From Flavobacterium sasangense DSM 21067 (GTDB lineage Bacteria > Bacteroidota > Bacteroidia > Flavobacteriales > Flavobacteriaceae): a DNA stretch of 64,000 nucleotides. The translations under genes were made by a program, and so were the position numbers. The stretch is from contig NZ_KK366033.1 in assembly GCF_000686885.1 (NCBI RefSeq), positions 1-64,000 of the forward strand, in the 5' to 3' direction. Below, in pieces: positions 46,058 through 55,059 of this stretch. The notes beneath the pieces are model-generated. The model saw nothing but the letters and a program-made list of their open reading frames with translations. It did no database searches and was not told the origin of the DNA. The stretch's first letter is position 1. Each line of letters starts with the position of its first letter.

Positions 46058-47413
46058 ATGAAGATTATCAAACTTGCTTTTACTACCTTTTTAATTACCA
46101 ACACTTTAACTGCTCAAGAACACTTTAGTGGAATTTCAACTTCAAAAAGAGGAGGTTTATTAAATGCGACAAATAATCCTGCTGAATTAGTAAACATGAA
46201 TTCTAAATTTGAAGTTAATGCATTCAATTTTTCTATTGGAATGGCTAATAATAAATTAACTTTTAGTGATTTAGTTAGTGGAAACAATTTAGAAGATAAA
46301 ATTTTTGAAGGAAATGATGTTGTTAATTTAAGATTAGATACTCAAATATTAGGTCCTTCATTTGCTTTTAAATACCAAAAATGGGGATTTGGAATTACTT
46401 CAGTTGCTAATGTTAAAGCAAATGTTATTAATTTAGACTCAAAATTAGGAGATGCTATTCAAAATGGTGAATTGAGTAATATTTTTTCTCAAACCGTAAT
46501 TTCATCAAACGACAATCAAAGATTAAACGCAACAACTTGGGGAGAAATTGATTTAACAATTGCTCGAAATTTAATCGATCTTCCAAAACACAAACTTAAT
46601 ATTGGAACTAATTTACGTTTATTATTTCCTGGAGCTTATGCAAACTTTTCTGCAACAAACTTAAATGGTACAATCGTAAATAATTTTGGAGACATTTCTT
46701 TGATAAATGCTTCTGCTAATATCAACATTGCGTATGCTGGTGTTTTAGCAAACAACTATAACGATCAAGGAAACTACAACGAATTTTTCTCTCAAGGAAT
46801 CAATGGTTTTGCAGCTGACATAGCCGTAAACTATCGTTGGAAAGACGAAAATGATGCTAATAGTTATCGATTAAACACTGGACTTTCAATTAAAAACATT
46901 GGTTCAATGACTTTTAAATCTGATAATAACTTAAGTAAAAATTATGTTTTAAATGTAGATAACTTAGAAAGTTTAGATTTGAATCAATTTGAAAATGCAG
47001 AAAGTTTATCTGAAATTGAAGCTATTTTAAACGATCCTGCAAATGCGGCTTATTTCCAATCAACATCAAGTACTGCTGACTATACTGTGAAATTACCAAC
47101 CGTAATTAATGCTTATGCCGATGTTCGTTTAACAAAAAAATGGTTTGTAACAGGAAGTATCAATCAAAAAGTTAGCGATGATAGCAAAAGTGATTTTATC
47201 ACAACTCAAAATTCGTACACTTTAATTCCAAGATTTTCTGCAAAATGGTTTGAAGCTTATGCTCCTTTAGCATCTAATGAAATTTCAGGATTTACAAGTG
47301 GAATTGGTTTTAGATTAGCAGGATTTTTCATAGGATCAAACAGTGTATTTACAGCTTTAGCTGATAGCGGAAAACAAGCCGATTTATATTTAGGAGTTCG
47401 TTTCGGATTTTAA
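46058..47413 (+). CDS. DUF5723-like outer-membrane beta-barrel protein
   Basis: A 451-residue protein with a signal peptide (cleavage near residue 20, after LTAQ). It has repeated amphipathic beta-strands with aromatic ends and a final Phe (GVRFGF), the mark of an outer-membrane barrel assembled by BamA. The N-terminus RGGLLNATNNPAEL resembles the DUF5723/PorV-like group of Bacteroidota barrels. It lies 5 bases after the sensor kinase gene and 20 before a zinc peptidase gene. It could be a pore or carrier; the function is unknown. Confidence 0.75.
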   Translation: MKIIKLAFTTFLITNTLTAQEHFSGISTSKRGGLLNATNNPAELVNMNSKFEVNAFNFSIGMANNKLTFSDLVSGNNLEDKIFEGNDVVNLRLDTQILGPSFAFKYQKWGFGITSVANVKANVINLDSKLGDAIQNGELSNIFSQTVISSNDNQRLNATTWGEIDLTIARNLIDLPKHKLNIGTNLRLLFPGAYANFSATNLNGTIVNNFGDISLINASANINIAYAGVLANNYNDQGNYNEFFSQGINGFAADIAVNYRWKDENDANSYRLNTGLSIKNIGSMTFKSDNNLSKNYVLNVDNLESLDLNQFENAESLSEIEAILNDPANAAYFQSTSSTADYTVKLPTVINAYADVRLTKKWFVTGSINQKVSDDSKSDFITTQNSYTLIPRFSAKWFEAYAPLASNEISGFTSGIGFRLAGFFIGSNSVFTALADSGKQADLYLGVRFGF

Positions 47414-47433
47414 CAATTTAAAAAATATTTCTT

Positions 47434-48288
47434 ATGAAATGGATAGGCAGACGTCAAAGTGACAACGTAGAAGATAGAAGAGGAATGTCAGGCGGAGGAA
47501 AAGTAGTTGCTGGTGGAGGTGCAATTGCAATTGTCTTTTTTCTTGTAAAAATGTTTTTTCCAGAAGCAGCACCGCTTGTCGATACCATTCAACAAAGTCA
47601 AGGTACTCAACAAACAGAGCAAGTTGAACAAAGAGAACTTACTCCTGAAGAAAAAGAAATGGGCGAATTCGTTTCAACTGTTTTTGCTGATACAGAAGAT
47701 ATTTGGACCAAAATATTTGAAGAAAATAATCTTGGAACATACGAACAACCAAAAATGGTTTTATTTACTGGTTCAGTTGAAACCGCTTGTGGTGGAGCAA
47801 GTTCAGCTTCAGGACCATTTTATTGTCCAGGCGACCATAAAGTGTATATGGATTTAGCTTTTTTTGAGGAGCTAAAAACTCGTTTTGGAGCTAAAGGTGG
47901 TGATTTTGCCATAGCTTATGTAATTGCTCATGAAGTGGGGCATCATGTTCAAACTTTACTTGGAACTTCAGGGAAAGTGAGACAATTACAACAAGGAAAA
48001 AGTGAAGCAGAAGCCAATAAATTATCCGTTTGTTTAGAATTACAAGCTGATTTTTATGGCGGATTATGGGCACACTACAACCAAAAATATTTAGAAGAAG
48101 GCGATATTGAAGAAGCCTTAAGTGCAGCTCACGCTGTGGGTGACGATGCTATTCAAAGTAAAATGCAAGGACATGTTGTACCTGATTCATTCACACATGG
48201 TTCATCTGAACAACGTATGAAATGGTTTATGAAAGGCTTTAAATCGGGAGATATTAGATTAGGCGATACTTTTGCCGAAGAACTTTAA
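47434..48288 (+). CDS. ypfJ: Neutral zinc metallopeptidase (YpfJ family)
   Basis: A 284-residue membrane-anchored metallopeptidase. The N-terminus is basic with a single hydrophobic helix (about 23-41), so the domain is outside the cytoplasm. The catalytic HExxH is HEVGH (166-170), with a second ligand region in CLELQADFYGGLWAH. The 284 residues, the CGGASSASGPFYCPGDHKVYMDLAFF stretch and QGKSEAEANKLSV match YpfJ. Substrate and physiological role are not established. It has a 2-base gap to the SET gene. Confidence 0.9.
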   Translation: MKWIGRRQSDNVEDRRGMSGGGKVVAGGGAIAIVFFLVKMFFPEAAPLVDTIQQSQGTQQTEQVEQRELTPEEKEMGEFVSTVFADTEDIWTKIFEENNLGTYEQPKMVLFTGSVETACGGASSASGPFYCPGDHKVYMDLAFFEELKTRFGAKGGDFAIAYVIAHEVGHHVQTLLGTSGKVRQLQQGKSEAEANKLSVCLELQADFYGGLWAHYNQKYLEEGDIEEALSAAHAVGDDAIQSKMQGHVVPDSFTHGSSEQRMKWFMKGFKSGDIRLGDTFAEEL

Positions 48289-48290
48289 TT

Positions 48291-48701
48291 GTGTTGAAAA
48301 TTGAAGCACCCGAATCTGATTATTTATATATTCAAGATTCACAAATACCAAATGCTGGAAAAGGTTTGTTTACAGTAATTGATATCTATCCAAATGAAAT
48401 TATCTCACTTTTTAAAGGAGAAATTTTAACCGATGAAGAAGCTCAAAAAAGAGTTTCTGAAGGAAATGACCGCTATTTCATTAACATGTTAGATGGTTCA
48501 CTACTAGACTCTATGAATGTAGATTGCTTTGCTAAATATGCTAATGATGCCGAGGCTTTCTCCAAATCAGCATTCAAAAATAATTCCAAAATCACATTAG
48601 ACGATGATGATAATGTTTGCATCGTAGCTACAAAGAAAATCAAATCCCAACAAGAGATTTTTTGTAGCTATGGAGCAAAATATTGGAAAAAACATAAATA
48701 A
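48291..48701 (+). CDS. SET-domain protein methyltransferase-like
   Basis: A 136-residue protein that is just a SET domain. The core shows IPNAGKGLFTVIDIYPNEIIS, FINMLDGSLLDS, KYANDAEAFSKSAFKNNSKI (the pseudo-knot with Asn near the cofactor) and the final SCYGAKYW, matching the NH-S-Y motif set of lysine methyltransferases. Bacterial SET proteins can methylate ribosomal or other proteins; the target is unknown. The start is GTG at 48291, 2 bases after the metallopeptidase stop. Confidence 0.85.
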   Translation: MLKIEAPESDYLYIQDSQIPNAGKGLFTVIDIYPNEIISLFKGEILTDEEAQKRVSEGNDRYFINMLDGSLLDSMNVDCFAKYANDAEAFSKSAFKNNSKITLDDDDNVCIVATKKIKSQQEIFCSYGAKYWKKHK

Positions 48702-48773
48702 TTCAAATCTGTATTCATCATATTTATTTTTTTTGTAATTTTGTTTAACTTTTTAAATTATTTTTTAAACAAA

Positions 48774-49064
48774 ATGAATGTTTCATCCAAAAAAGACTTC
48801 ACCGATATTGAAATTGATAGAATAATAGAAATGGCTTGGGAAGACAGAACTCCTTTTGATGCAATAAAATTTCAATTTGGTTTGAGTGAAGCAGATGTTA
48901 AGGCTTTAATGAAAAAAGAACTCAAATTCAGCAGTTATAAATTGTGGAGAAATAGAGTTGAAAATTGTAAAACAAAACATTTAGCCAAACGAGTTGAAGG
49001 CATTGATAGATTCAAATGCAAACTTCAAAGAGCCATTACAAACAACAAAATTTCAAAAAGATAA
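48774..49064 (+). CDS. DUF2805 / TIGR03643 family protein
   Basis: A 96-residue small basic protein. It begins with an acidic helix (FTDIEIDRIIEMAWEDRTPF) and has a predicted helix-turn-helix (QFGLSEADVKALMKKELK) followed by SSYKLWRNRVENCKTKHLAKR. The family is widespread in Bacteroidota and photosynthetic bacteria; the function is unknown, but the pattern suggests nucleic-acid binding. The ATG at 48774 is preferred to an in-frame start at 48741, which would add a hydrophobic extension. It lies 72 bases after the SET gene and overlaps no neighbour. Confidence 0.8.
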   Translation: MNVSSKKDFTDIEIDRIIEMAWEDRTPFDAIKFQFGLSEADVKALMKKELKFSSYKLWRNRVENCKTKHLAKRVEGIDRFKCKLQRAITNNKISKR

Positions 49065-49065
49065 G

Positions 49066-49482
49066 ATGAAAAGCAAAATTCCAGATAATGTAGTTTTTTC
49101 TGAAGAAAACGGCTATAATGCAAATGTTTTGGCTTATCCTACGAGTGTTGGCGCGCCAGCAATTAAATTGGATAACGTTGTGGATTGGAAAAATATTGGT
49201 ATTAGAAACGTAAACAAAGAATTTGAAAGCAAGTTTAACGAACTAAAAGCGGAGTATGAAAAATTAATGCAAGAATACGAATGGAATGAAATTCTATACA
49301 ACGCTAAATATTCATTTGAACCTATAATTGGAGAAACTTATCATTTGTATTTAGCTAAAGATGGTTCCAATTTTCTGTCATTAATTCATCCAAATCATTG
49401 GAATAAAGAACATATTGGCTCATTCAAATTGAATAGCAACAAAAAATGGATTCAAACCGATTCCAAACAAGATAAGTTTTAA
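49066..49482 (+). CDS. DUF2452 family protein
   Basis: A 138-residue protein with an extended N-terminus (KIPDNVVFSEENGYNANVLAYPTSVGAPAI), a central coiled helix (EFESKFNELKAEYEKLMQEYEWNEIL) and a C-terminal strand region (SFEPIIGETYHLYLAKDGSNFLSLIHPNHWNKEHIGSFKL). The layout matches DUF2452, whose function is unknown. The start at 49066 follows the DUF2805 stop by one base, so the two are co-translated. A strong hairpin downstream closes the run. Confidence 0.85.
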   Translation: MKSKIPDNVVFSEENGYNANVLAYPTSVGAPAIKLDNVVDWKNIGIRNVNKEFESKFNELKAEYEKLMQEYEWNEILYNAKYSFEPIIGETYHLYLAKDGSNFLSLIHPNHWNKEHIGSFKLNSNKKWIQTDSKQDKF

Positions 49483-49524
49483 ATTATTGAATTCTTCTAA
49501 TTATTTCCAGAAGAATTCAATAAT
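49483..49524. terminator. Bidirectional terminator with 16-bp stem
   Basis: Arms ATTATTGAATTCTTCT (49483-49498) and its exact reverse complement (49509-49524) have a 10-nt loop. It lies between the converging DUF2452 and YifB genes; the arm sequence is AT-rich but long. Confidence 0.8.
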
Positions 49525-49535
49525 TACTTTTTAAA

Positions 49536-51071
49536 CTAGCCTAACCACCCTTCCCTGTCCAAACTACGATATTGAATAGCTTCTGCTATATGATGTGATT
49601 GAATAGACTCAGAATCCTCTAAATCAGCAATAGTTCTTGAAACTTTTAAAATTCTATCATAGGCTCTGGCAGATAAATTCAAACGTTCCATAGCTGTTTT
49701 TAACAATTGTAACGAAACCTCATCTAAAACACAAAATTCACGAATTAGTTTGCTACTCATTTGAGCATTGTAGTGAATATGTTCAAAATTTTCAAAGCGT
49801 TGGGATTGAATTTCTCTTGCTTTCGTAACACGTTCTCTAATAGCTACGCTACTTTCTGCTTTTCGAGTTTCAGTTAGTTTTTCAAACGGAACGGGAGTAA
49901 CTTCAATGTGAATATCAATTCGATCTAATAATGGTCCCGAAATCTTGCTCAAATAGCGCTGCATTTCTTGAGGAGTAGAACTCACAGGTGCATTCGGATC
50001 ATTAAAATAACCACCTGGACTCGGATTCATACTCGCTACCAACATAAAAGAAGATGGATAAGTAATCGTAAATTTCGCTCTAGAAATCGTGACTTCCCTA
50101 TCTTCTAAAGGTTGACGCATTACTTCTAAAACTTCTCGTTTAAATTCGGGTAATTCATCTAAGAATAGAACGCCGTTGTGAGCTAATGAAATTTCACCCG
50201 GTTGTGGATAACTTCCACCTCCAACTAAACTTACACTTGAGGCTGTATGATGCGGACTACGAAAAGGGCGTTGTGCCATCAATCCAACATCTTTTGTTTT
50301 TCCTGCTACCGAATGAATTTTGGTAGTTTCCAGCGCTTCTCTCATCGTCATTGGAGGCAGAATACTTGGCAATCGTTTTGCTAACATGGTTTTTCCCGAG
50401 CCAGGCGGACCAATTAAAATGATATTATGACCACCAGCCGCCGCAATTTCCATGCATCGTTTAATTCCTTCTTGACCTTTGACATCGGCAAAATCGTGTT
50501 CTGGAAAGTTTAAAGTTTTTGAAAATTCTTCGGTTGTATCAATTCTTGTGGGTTCTAAGTCTCCTTTTCCTTCAAAAAATTCGATTACTTCAGTTACATT
50601 TGAAATCCCGTAGACATCAATATTCTCTACTATTGCTGCCTCTTTAACGTTTTGGATTGGTATCATAATCCCTTTAAAACCTTCTTCTTTGGCTTTAATG
50701 GCGATAGACAAAGCTCCTTTTATGGGTTGCAAAGTTCCATCGAGCGACAATTCGCCCATGATGATGTAATTTTCGATTTCTTTTGAAGTAATTTGGGATG
50801 AAGCTGCTAAAATTCCGACTGCAATAGTTAAATCATAGGCCGAACCTTCTTTTCGTAAATCGGCAGGTGCCATATTTACAATGATTTTTTTACCGGGAAA
50901 TTGATAGGAATTGTTTTTAAGTGCGGCAGCAATTCGAAAACTGCTTTCTTTAATAGCCGAATCAGGAAGCCCAACTAAATGATAACCGATTCCTTTTTCT
51001 GTGTTAACTTCTACTGTGATTGTAGTGGCCTCAACGCCAAAAACGGCGCTTCCGAATACTTTTACTAACAT
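49536..51071 (-). CDS. comM: YifB/ComM family AAA+ ATPase
   Basis: A 511-residue Mg-chelatase-like AAA+ protein with an N-terminal ChlI-like/Lon-protease-like fold (about 1-190), an AAA+ core with Walker A GPPGSGKT near 221 and Walker [10 protein letters not shown], and a C-terminal helical domain. The ComM ortholog in naturally competent bacteria is a helicase that extends heteroduplex branch migration after DNA uptake. Here the competence status is unknown. On the minus strand, CAAATATA at 51104-51111 gives TATATTTG, a -7 box 33 bases upstream. Confidence 0.93.
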   Translation of the reverse strand: MLVKVFGSAVFGVEATTITVEVNTEKGIGYHLVGLPDSAIKESSFRIAAALKNNSYQFPGKKIIVNMAPADLRKEGSAYDLTIAVGILAASSQITSKEIENYIIMGELSLDGTLQPIKGALSIAIKAKEEGFKGIMIPIQNVKEAAIVENIDVYGISNVTEVIEFFEGKGDLEPTRIDTTEEFSKTLNFPEHDFADVKGQEGIKRCMEIAAAGGHNIILIGPPGSGKTMLAKRLPSILPPMTMREALETTKIHSVAGKTKDVGLMAQRPFRSPHHTASSVSLVGGGSYPQPGEISLAHNGVLFLDELPEFKREVLEVMRQPLEDREVTISRAKFTITYPSSFMLVASMNPSPGGYFNDPNAPVSSTPQEMQRYLSKISGPLLDRIDIHIEVTPVPFEKLTETRKAESSVAIRERVTKAREIQSQRFENFEHIHYNAQMSSKLIREFCVLDEVSLQLLKTAMERLNLSARAYDRILKVSRTIADLEDSESIQSHHIAEAIQYRSLDREGWLG

Positions 51072-51207
51072 GGCTTATACTATTTAAATGGCTTATATAG
51101 ATGCAAATATAGAAAAAGTATTGAAAAAAATAACTTTTTTATGAATTAGACAATCTGATCGCAATTCAATAATTTTGTACTTTGTATTTACTTTTAAAGT
51201 TATATTT

Positions 51208-51642
51208 ATGAATTTCACATATATCAATGCTTCTACAGGGACTTCGGAAAAGTTTCCAAATAAAACAATTACCCATTTTTTACATACGCATCTTGAAGAA
51301 TTTGGAGATACCGAAGAAGACATTCAAAAATGTATAGATTATGTCCTAAATCCAAATAAAGGTGGACAAATTATCATTGGTACTAATGAAGATAAAATTG
51401 TTGGAATTGTTATCCTAAACAATACAGGGATGAAAGATTATATTCCTGAAAATATATTGGTTTATATTGCCATTAATAATTCACAAAGAGGAAAAGGCTA
51501 TGGAAAAAAGCTAATGGAAAAAGCCATTTCTTCTGTTGATGGAAATATTGCACTTCACGTTGAACCCAATAATCCGGCAAAAGCTTTATATGAAAAACTT
51601 GGTTTTACGAATAAATACTTAGAAATGAGATTGATAAAATAA
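51208..51642 (+). CDS. GNAT-family N-acetyltransferase
   Basis: A 144-residue GNAT acetyltransferase. The acetyl-CoA motif is in ILVYIAINNSQRGKGYGKKLMEKAI (Q/RxxGxG/A pattern), followed by the fourth strand NIALHVEPNNPAKALYEKLGFTNKYLEM, with Asn and Tyr/Phe of the catalytic region. The acceptor is unknown. The ATG at 51208 was chosen because the upstream in-frame Met (51175) is within the promoter region; the divergent YifB gene shares that intergenic space. Confidence 0.86.
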   Translation: MNFTYINASTGTSEKFPNKTITHFLHTHLEEFGDTEEDIQKCIDYVLNPNKGGQIIIGTNEDKIVGIVILNNTGMKDYIPENILVYIAINNSQRGKGYGKKLMEKAISSVDGNIALHVEPNNPAKALYEKLGFTNKYLEMRLIK

Positions 51643-51681
51643 TTCGTATTATTGATAAATACCATTTAGTTACTATGAATA

Positions 51682-51713
51682 AAAAAATCCCAATCGTTTG
51701 ATTAGGATTTTTT
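51682..51713. terminator. Bidirectional terminator
   Basis: The stem AAAAAATCC-C-AAT pairs with ATTAGGATTTTTT through a G-T wobble. It lies between the converging GNAT and DsbD genes. Confidence 0.85.
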
Positions 51714-51723
51714 ATTTGAAAAA

Positions 51724-53739
51724 TTATTTTTTAAAAGCCGTTACACCATCCTGTAACCATTTTTTGTATTCCTCAACATCTGGTGTATAACCAACAGGTT
51801 TAGAAATATCTTTTCCATCAGCATCTAAAACAACATAATAAGGTTGGGCATTAATGTTATATCGTTCAATTTGATATTCTCTCCATTTTTTACCAATAGT
51901 AGTTACTTCACTTCCTGATTTTGAAACATATTGTTCTTCTTTTGGTAATTCACGTTGGTCATCACCGTATAATGAAATCAGTACAATCTCATTTTTTAAG
52001 ATTTTCAAAATTTCAGCATCAGACCACACATTTTCTTCCATTTTTCTACAATTGGCACATGCATGTCCAGTGAAATCTAATAAAACTGGTTTGTTTACTT
52101 TTTTCGCGTAAGCTAAGCCTTCTTCATAATCATGAAATGCCGTTATTCCTAATGGTCCAATATGCGCATTTTCTGGTAAAGCAGTTGCTGAAGAAACTCC
52201 TGTACTAACTGTATTTTGGTACCCAACTCCATACGGACTTTCACTGTAAGTCATTGGTGGTGTGAATCCGCTCAATATTTTTAGTGGCGCTCCCCATAAA
52301 CCTGGAATTAAGTAAATAGTGAATGTAGTAACAAATAAAGCTATGAATAATCTACCTACAGAAATATGTGTCATTGGACTATCGTGAGGCAAGATTAATT
52401 TTCCGAAAAGATATAACGCCCAAGCTCCAAAAACAGCTATCCAAATTGCTAAAAAGACTTCTCTTTCTAATAAATGTGTTTGTAAAACTAAATCGGCATT
52501 AGATAAAAACTTGAAAGCAAAAGCCAATTCTAAGAATCCTAATGAAACTTTAACCGTATTTAACCATCCACCTGATTTTGGTAAAGAATTCATCCAACCT
52601 GGGAACATAGCAAACAACATAAAAGGTAATGCAATGGCAGATGAGAATCCTAACATTCCAACTATTGGTCCTATTCCTCCTTGTCTTGCTGATTCTCCTA
52701 ATAAGGAACCTACAATAGGTCCAGTACATGAAAAAGATACAACAGCTAAGGCTAACGCCATGAAGAAGATTCCAATGATTCCACCTCTATCGGCTTGTCT
52801 GTCGATTTTATTTAAAAATGAATTAGGTAAAACGATTTCAAATGCTCCTAAAAATGAAGCTGCAAAAACGATTAGAATTACAAAAAATATCAAGTTAAAC
52901 CAAACATTAGTCGATAACGCATTTAGTGAATCGATTCCAAAAATAGCCGTTATTATCATTCCTAAACCAACATAAATAACAATGATGGAAATTCCATAAA
53001 TAAAAGCATTACGAATTCCTGCCGCTTTAGTTTTACTCTGTTTGGTGAAGAAACTTACTGTCATTGGTATCATTGGGAATACACAAGGCGTAAGTAAAGC
53101 TGCAAAGCCGCCTAAGAAGGCTAAAATGAAAATTCCCCACAAGCTTTTCTCCTCTTCTTTTGGAGTTGAAAACAATTCTTTTGCTTTTTCCTTTAAATTA
53201 TTGTCATCTTCAACAATTTCTTTTGTTTTATTTTTAACTTGATTAACTGTGTCTTTTTCAACTTGCAATACGGTTTCTGAGTCCTCTACCTTAATTTCTG
53301 GTAATTTAAACGTAAACGTAGCATCTTGCTGAATACATTGTTCTTTACAAACTTGGTATTCTACATAAACTTTTACTTCTTTTAATTTTGGATTGGTAAC
53401 TTTTATTATTTGCTTAAACTGAGCCGTTTTTGCAAAGTAATATTCGTCTACTTCAAAAATATCGTTGTATACTTTTTTGTATGGACTTTCTTTGGTTTTC
53501 CCAACTAAATCGAAGTTTCCTTTTGCGTTTTTATAATCAAAAACGGTTGGAAGTGGTCCGTTTTCTGGTGTAAATTGCGAATACATGTGCCACTCGTTTT
53601 CGATAGTAGCATCCATGACCAATTCAAATTCGGTAGCCGATTTTTGAACGACTCTTGTTTTCCATTGTACCGGATTTATAATTTGTGCATTTCCAAAAAA
53701 TCCAAAAATTAAGGCGATTAAGGCAAAATATTTTCTCAT
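51724..53739 (-). CDS. dsbD: DsbD-like thiol:disulfide interchange protein
   Basis: A 671-residue membrane protein that carries electrons from the cytoplasmic thioredoxin to the periplasm. Order: signal peptide, N-terminal periplasmic DsbD-alpha-like domain (about 20-160, with CKEQC), a long transmembrane region (about 195-470, eight or nine helices) with conserved cysteines in LLTPCVFPMIPM and SFSCTGPIVG, and a C-terminal thioredoxin domain with the CxxC in GHACANCRKM (near residue 565). The 4-base ATGA overlap with tilS shows co-translation; co-occurrence is not functionally explained. Confidence 0.94.
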   Translation of the reverse strand: MRKYFALIALIFGFFGNAQIINPVQWKTRVVQKSATEFELVMDATIENEWHMYSQFTPENGPLPTVFDYKNAKGNFDLVGKTKESPYKKVYNDIFEVDEYYFAKTAQFKQIIKVTNPKLKEVKVYVEYQVCKEQCIQQDATFTFKLPEIKVEDSETVLQVEKDTVNQVKNKTKEIVEDDNNLKEKAKELFSTPKEEEKSLWGIFILAFLGGFAALLTPCVFPMIPMTVSFFTKQSKTKAAGIRNAFIYGISIIVIYVGLGMIITAIFGIDSLNALSTNVWFNLIFFVILIVFAASFLGAFEIVLPNSFLNKIDRQADRGGIIGIFFMALALAVVSFSCTGPIVGSLLGESARQGGIGPIVGMLGFSSAIALPFMLFAMFPGWMNSLPKSGGWLNTVKVSLGFLELAFAFKFLSNADLVLQTHLLEREVFLAIWIAVFGAWALYLFGKLILPHDSPMTHISVGRLFIALFVTTFTIYLIPGLWGAPLKILSGFTPPMTYSESPYGVGYQNTVSTGVSSATALPENAHIGPLGITAFHDYEEGLAYAKKVNKPVLLDFTGHACANCRKMEENVWSDAEILKILKNEIVLISLYGDDQRELPKEEQYVSKSGSEVTTIGKKWREYQIERYNINAQPYYVVLDADGKDISKPVGYTPDVEEYKKWLQDGVTAFKK

Positions 53740-55043
53740 TCTTCTAATACGATTTTTATACTGTTTTGTGTTGTTTCATTACTTGTAAATCGATTATCTG
53801 CTCGTTTTCCGATTACCCAAACAATTTGGTCTTCCGAACATAATAACCACTGATTTTCTTTATCTAAAAGCGAATATTTTTCATCTTTGAAATATTTACT
53901 CAATTTCTTTTTCCCATTCATTCCTGACGGATAAAAATAATCTCCTTCTTGCCATTTTCTAATAGTAAGCGGAAATTTGAGTTTACTTTCATCTACAAAT
54001 ATACAATTCGAATGTGTTTCAAAAATGTTAACTCCTTTATAAAACCTAAGTTTTAAGGGAATATTAACTTTACTATCTAACGATTCGATAATAAAAAATG
54101 TTGAATTATTTGATGATTTTCTTTCAAAAAGGATTAATTTTTCTCGGTCTTTCAACAAAATATGCGTTTCGGAAAATACTTTTTTTCCTGATTGTGCTTC
54201 CACCAAATCATAAATATCATTCCAAGCCGAAAATCTATATTCTTTCAACCATTGGTACAAATACGCTTTATAATTTTGGAATTCAAGCAAAGGTTTCAAA
54301 TGAATTTCTAGTTGATTTTCTTTTACTACAACAACTTTCTCATAAACCAATTTAGAAGCATCCTCAACCAAACTTTCCGCTTGTTGCAAATGATGTAAAG
54401 TATTTTGAAACGAATCTAAAAATCCGGTATTCAATTCTTTTAAAATGGGAACAATATCGTGACGTAGTTTATTACGAAAATACTTATCCGAAGCATTACT
54501 CGAATCTTCTCGCCATTGAATTTTATTTTCTAACGCATAATTTTCAATTTCCAAACGAGAAAAAGGCAATAGCGGACGAATAATGTTTCCATTTTGAGCT
54601 GGAATTCCCGTTAAACCTTCTAAACCTGTTCCTCTGATGAAATTAATTAAAAATGTTTCGACATTGTCATCCAAATGATGCGCGGTTAAAACATAATCAA
54701 ATCCATGAGAAATAATTTCTTGAAACCAATCATAACGTAACTTTCGAGCAGCTAGTTGAATAGAAAGTTTGTTTTCTTTAGCAAATTCGAGCGTATCAAA
54801 CTTCTCAATAAAATATGGAATATATCTATCTTGACAAATTTCTCTAACTAACATTTCATCACCATCACTCTCTTTTCCACGCAATTGAAAATTACAATGT
54901 ACCACACAAACATCAAACCTCAACTTGTAAAACAAATCCAATAAAACCATACTATCGATTCCACCACTAACCGCTAAGAACAATTTCTTGTCTTTTAGTT
55001 GGTGAAAATTTTGTTCGATATGATTTTGGAATTTTGTAAGCAT
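53736..55043 (-). CDS. tilS: tRNA(Ile)-lysidine synthase
   Basis: Modifies C34 of the AUA-decoding tRNA-Ile with lysine, so it is essential for decoding. The 435-residue product has the PP-loop SGGIDS (26-31), then the catalytic N-type ATP pyrophosphatase core, the TilS middle domain (about 220-300) and C-terminal TilS_C (DEPGDY/KWQEGDYFYPSGMNGKKKLSKY). The ATG at 55043 was chosen because it leaves 16 bases after the pabB stop (55060); the in-frame start at 55082 lies inside pabB. The gene order pabB-tilS-dsbD is compact. Confidence 0.96.
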   Translation of the reverse strand: MLTKFQNHIEQNFHQLKDKKLFLAVSGGIDSMVLLDLFYKLRFDVCVVHCNFQLRGKESDGDEMLVREICQDRYIPYFIEKFDTLEFAKENKLSIQLAARKLRYDWFQEIISHGFDYVLTAHHLDDNVETFLINFIRGTGLEGLTGIPAQNGNIIRPLLPFSRLEIENYALENKIQWREDSSNASDKYFRNKLRHDIVPILKELNTGFLDSFQNTLHHLQQAESLVEDASKLVYEKVVVVKENQLEIHLKPLLEFQNYKAYLYQWLKEYRFSAWNDIYDLVEAQSGKKVFSETHILLKDREKLILFERKSSNNSTFFIIESLDSKVNIPLKLRFYKGVNIFETHSNCIFVDESKLKFPLTIRKWQEGDYFYPSGMNGKKKLSKYFKDEKYSLLDKENQWLLCSEDQIVWVIGKRADNRFTSNETTQNSIKIVLEE

Positions 55044-55059
55044 GACCAAAAATAAGGAA

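Noticed and set aside
52511..52975. 154-residue plus-strand ORF
   Set aside because: It lies antisense within the transmembrane region of dsbD, a recognised gene.
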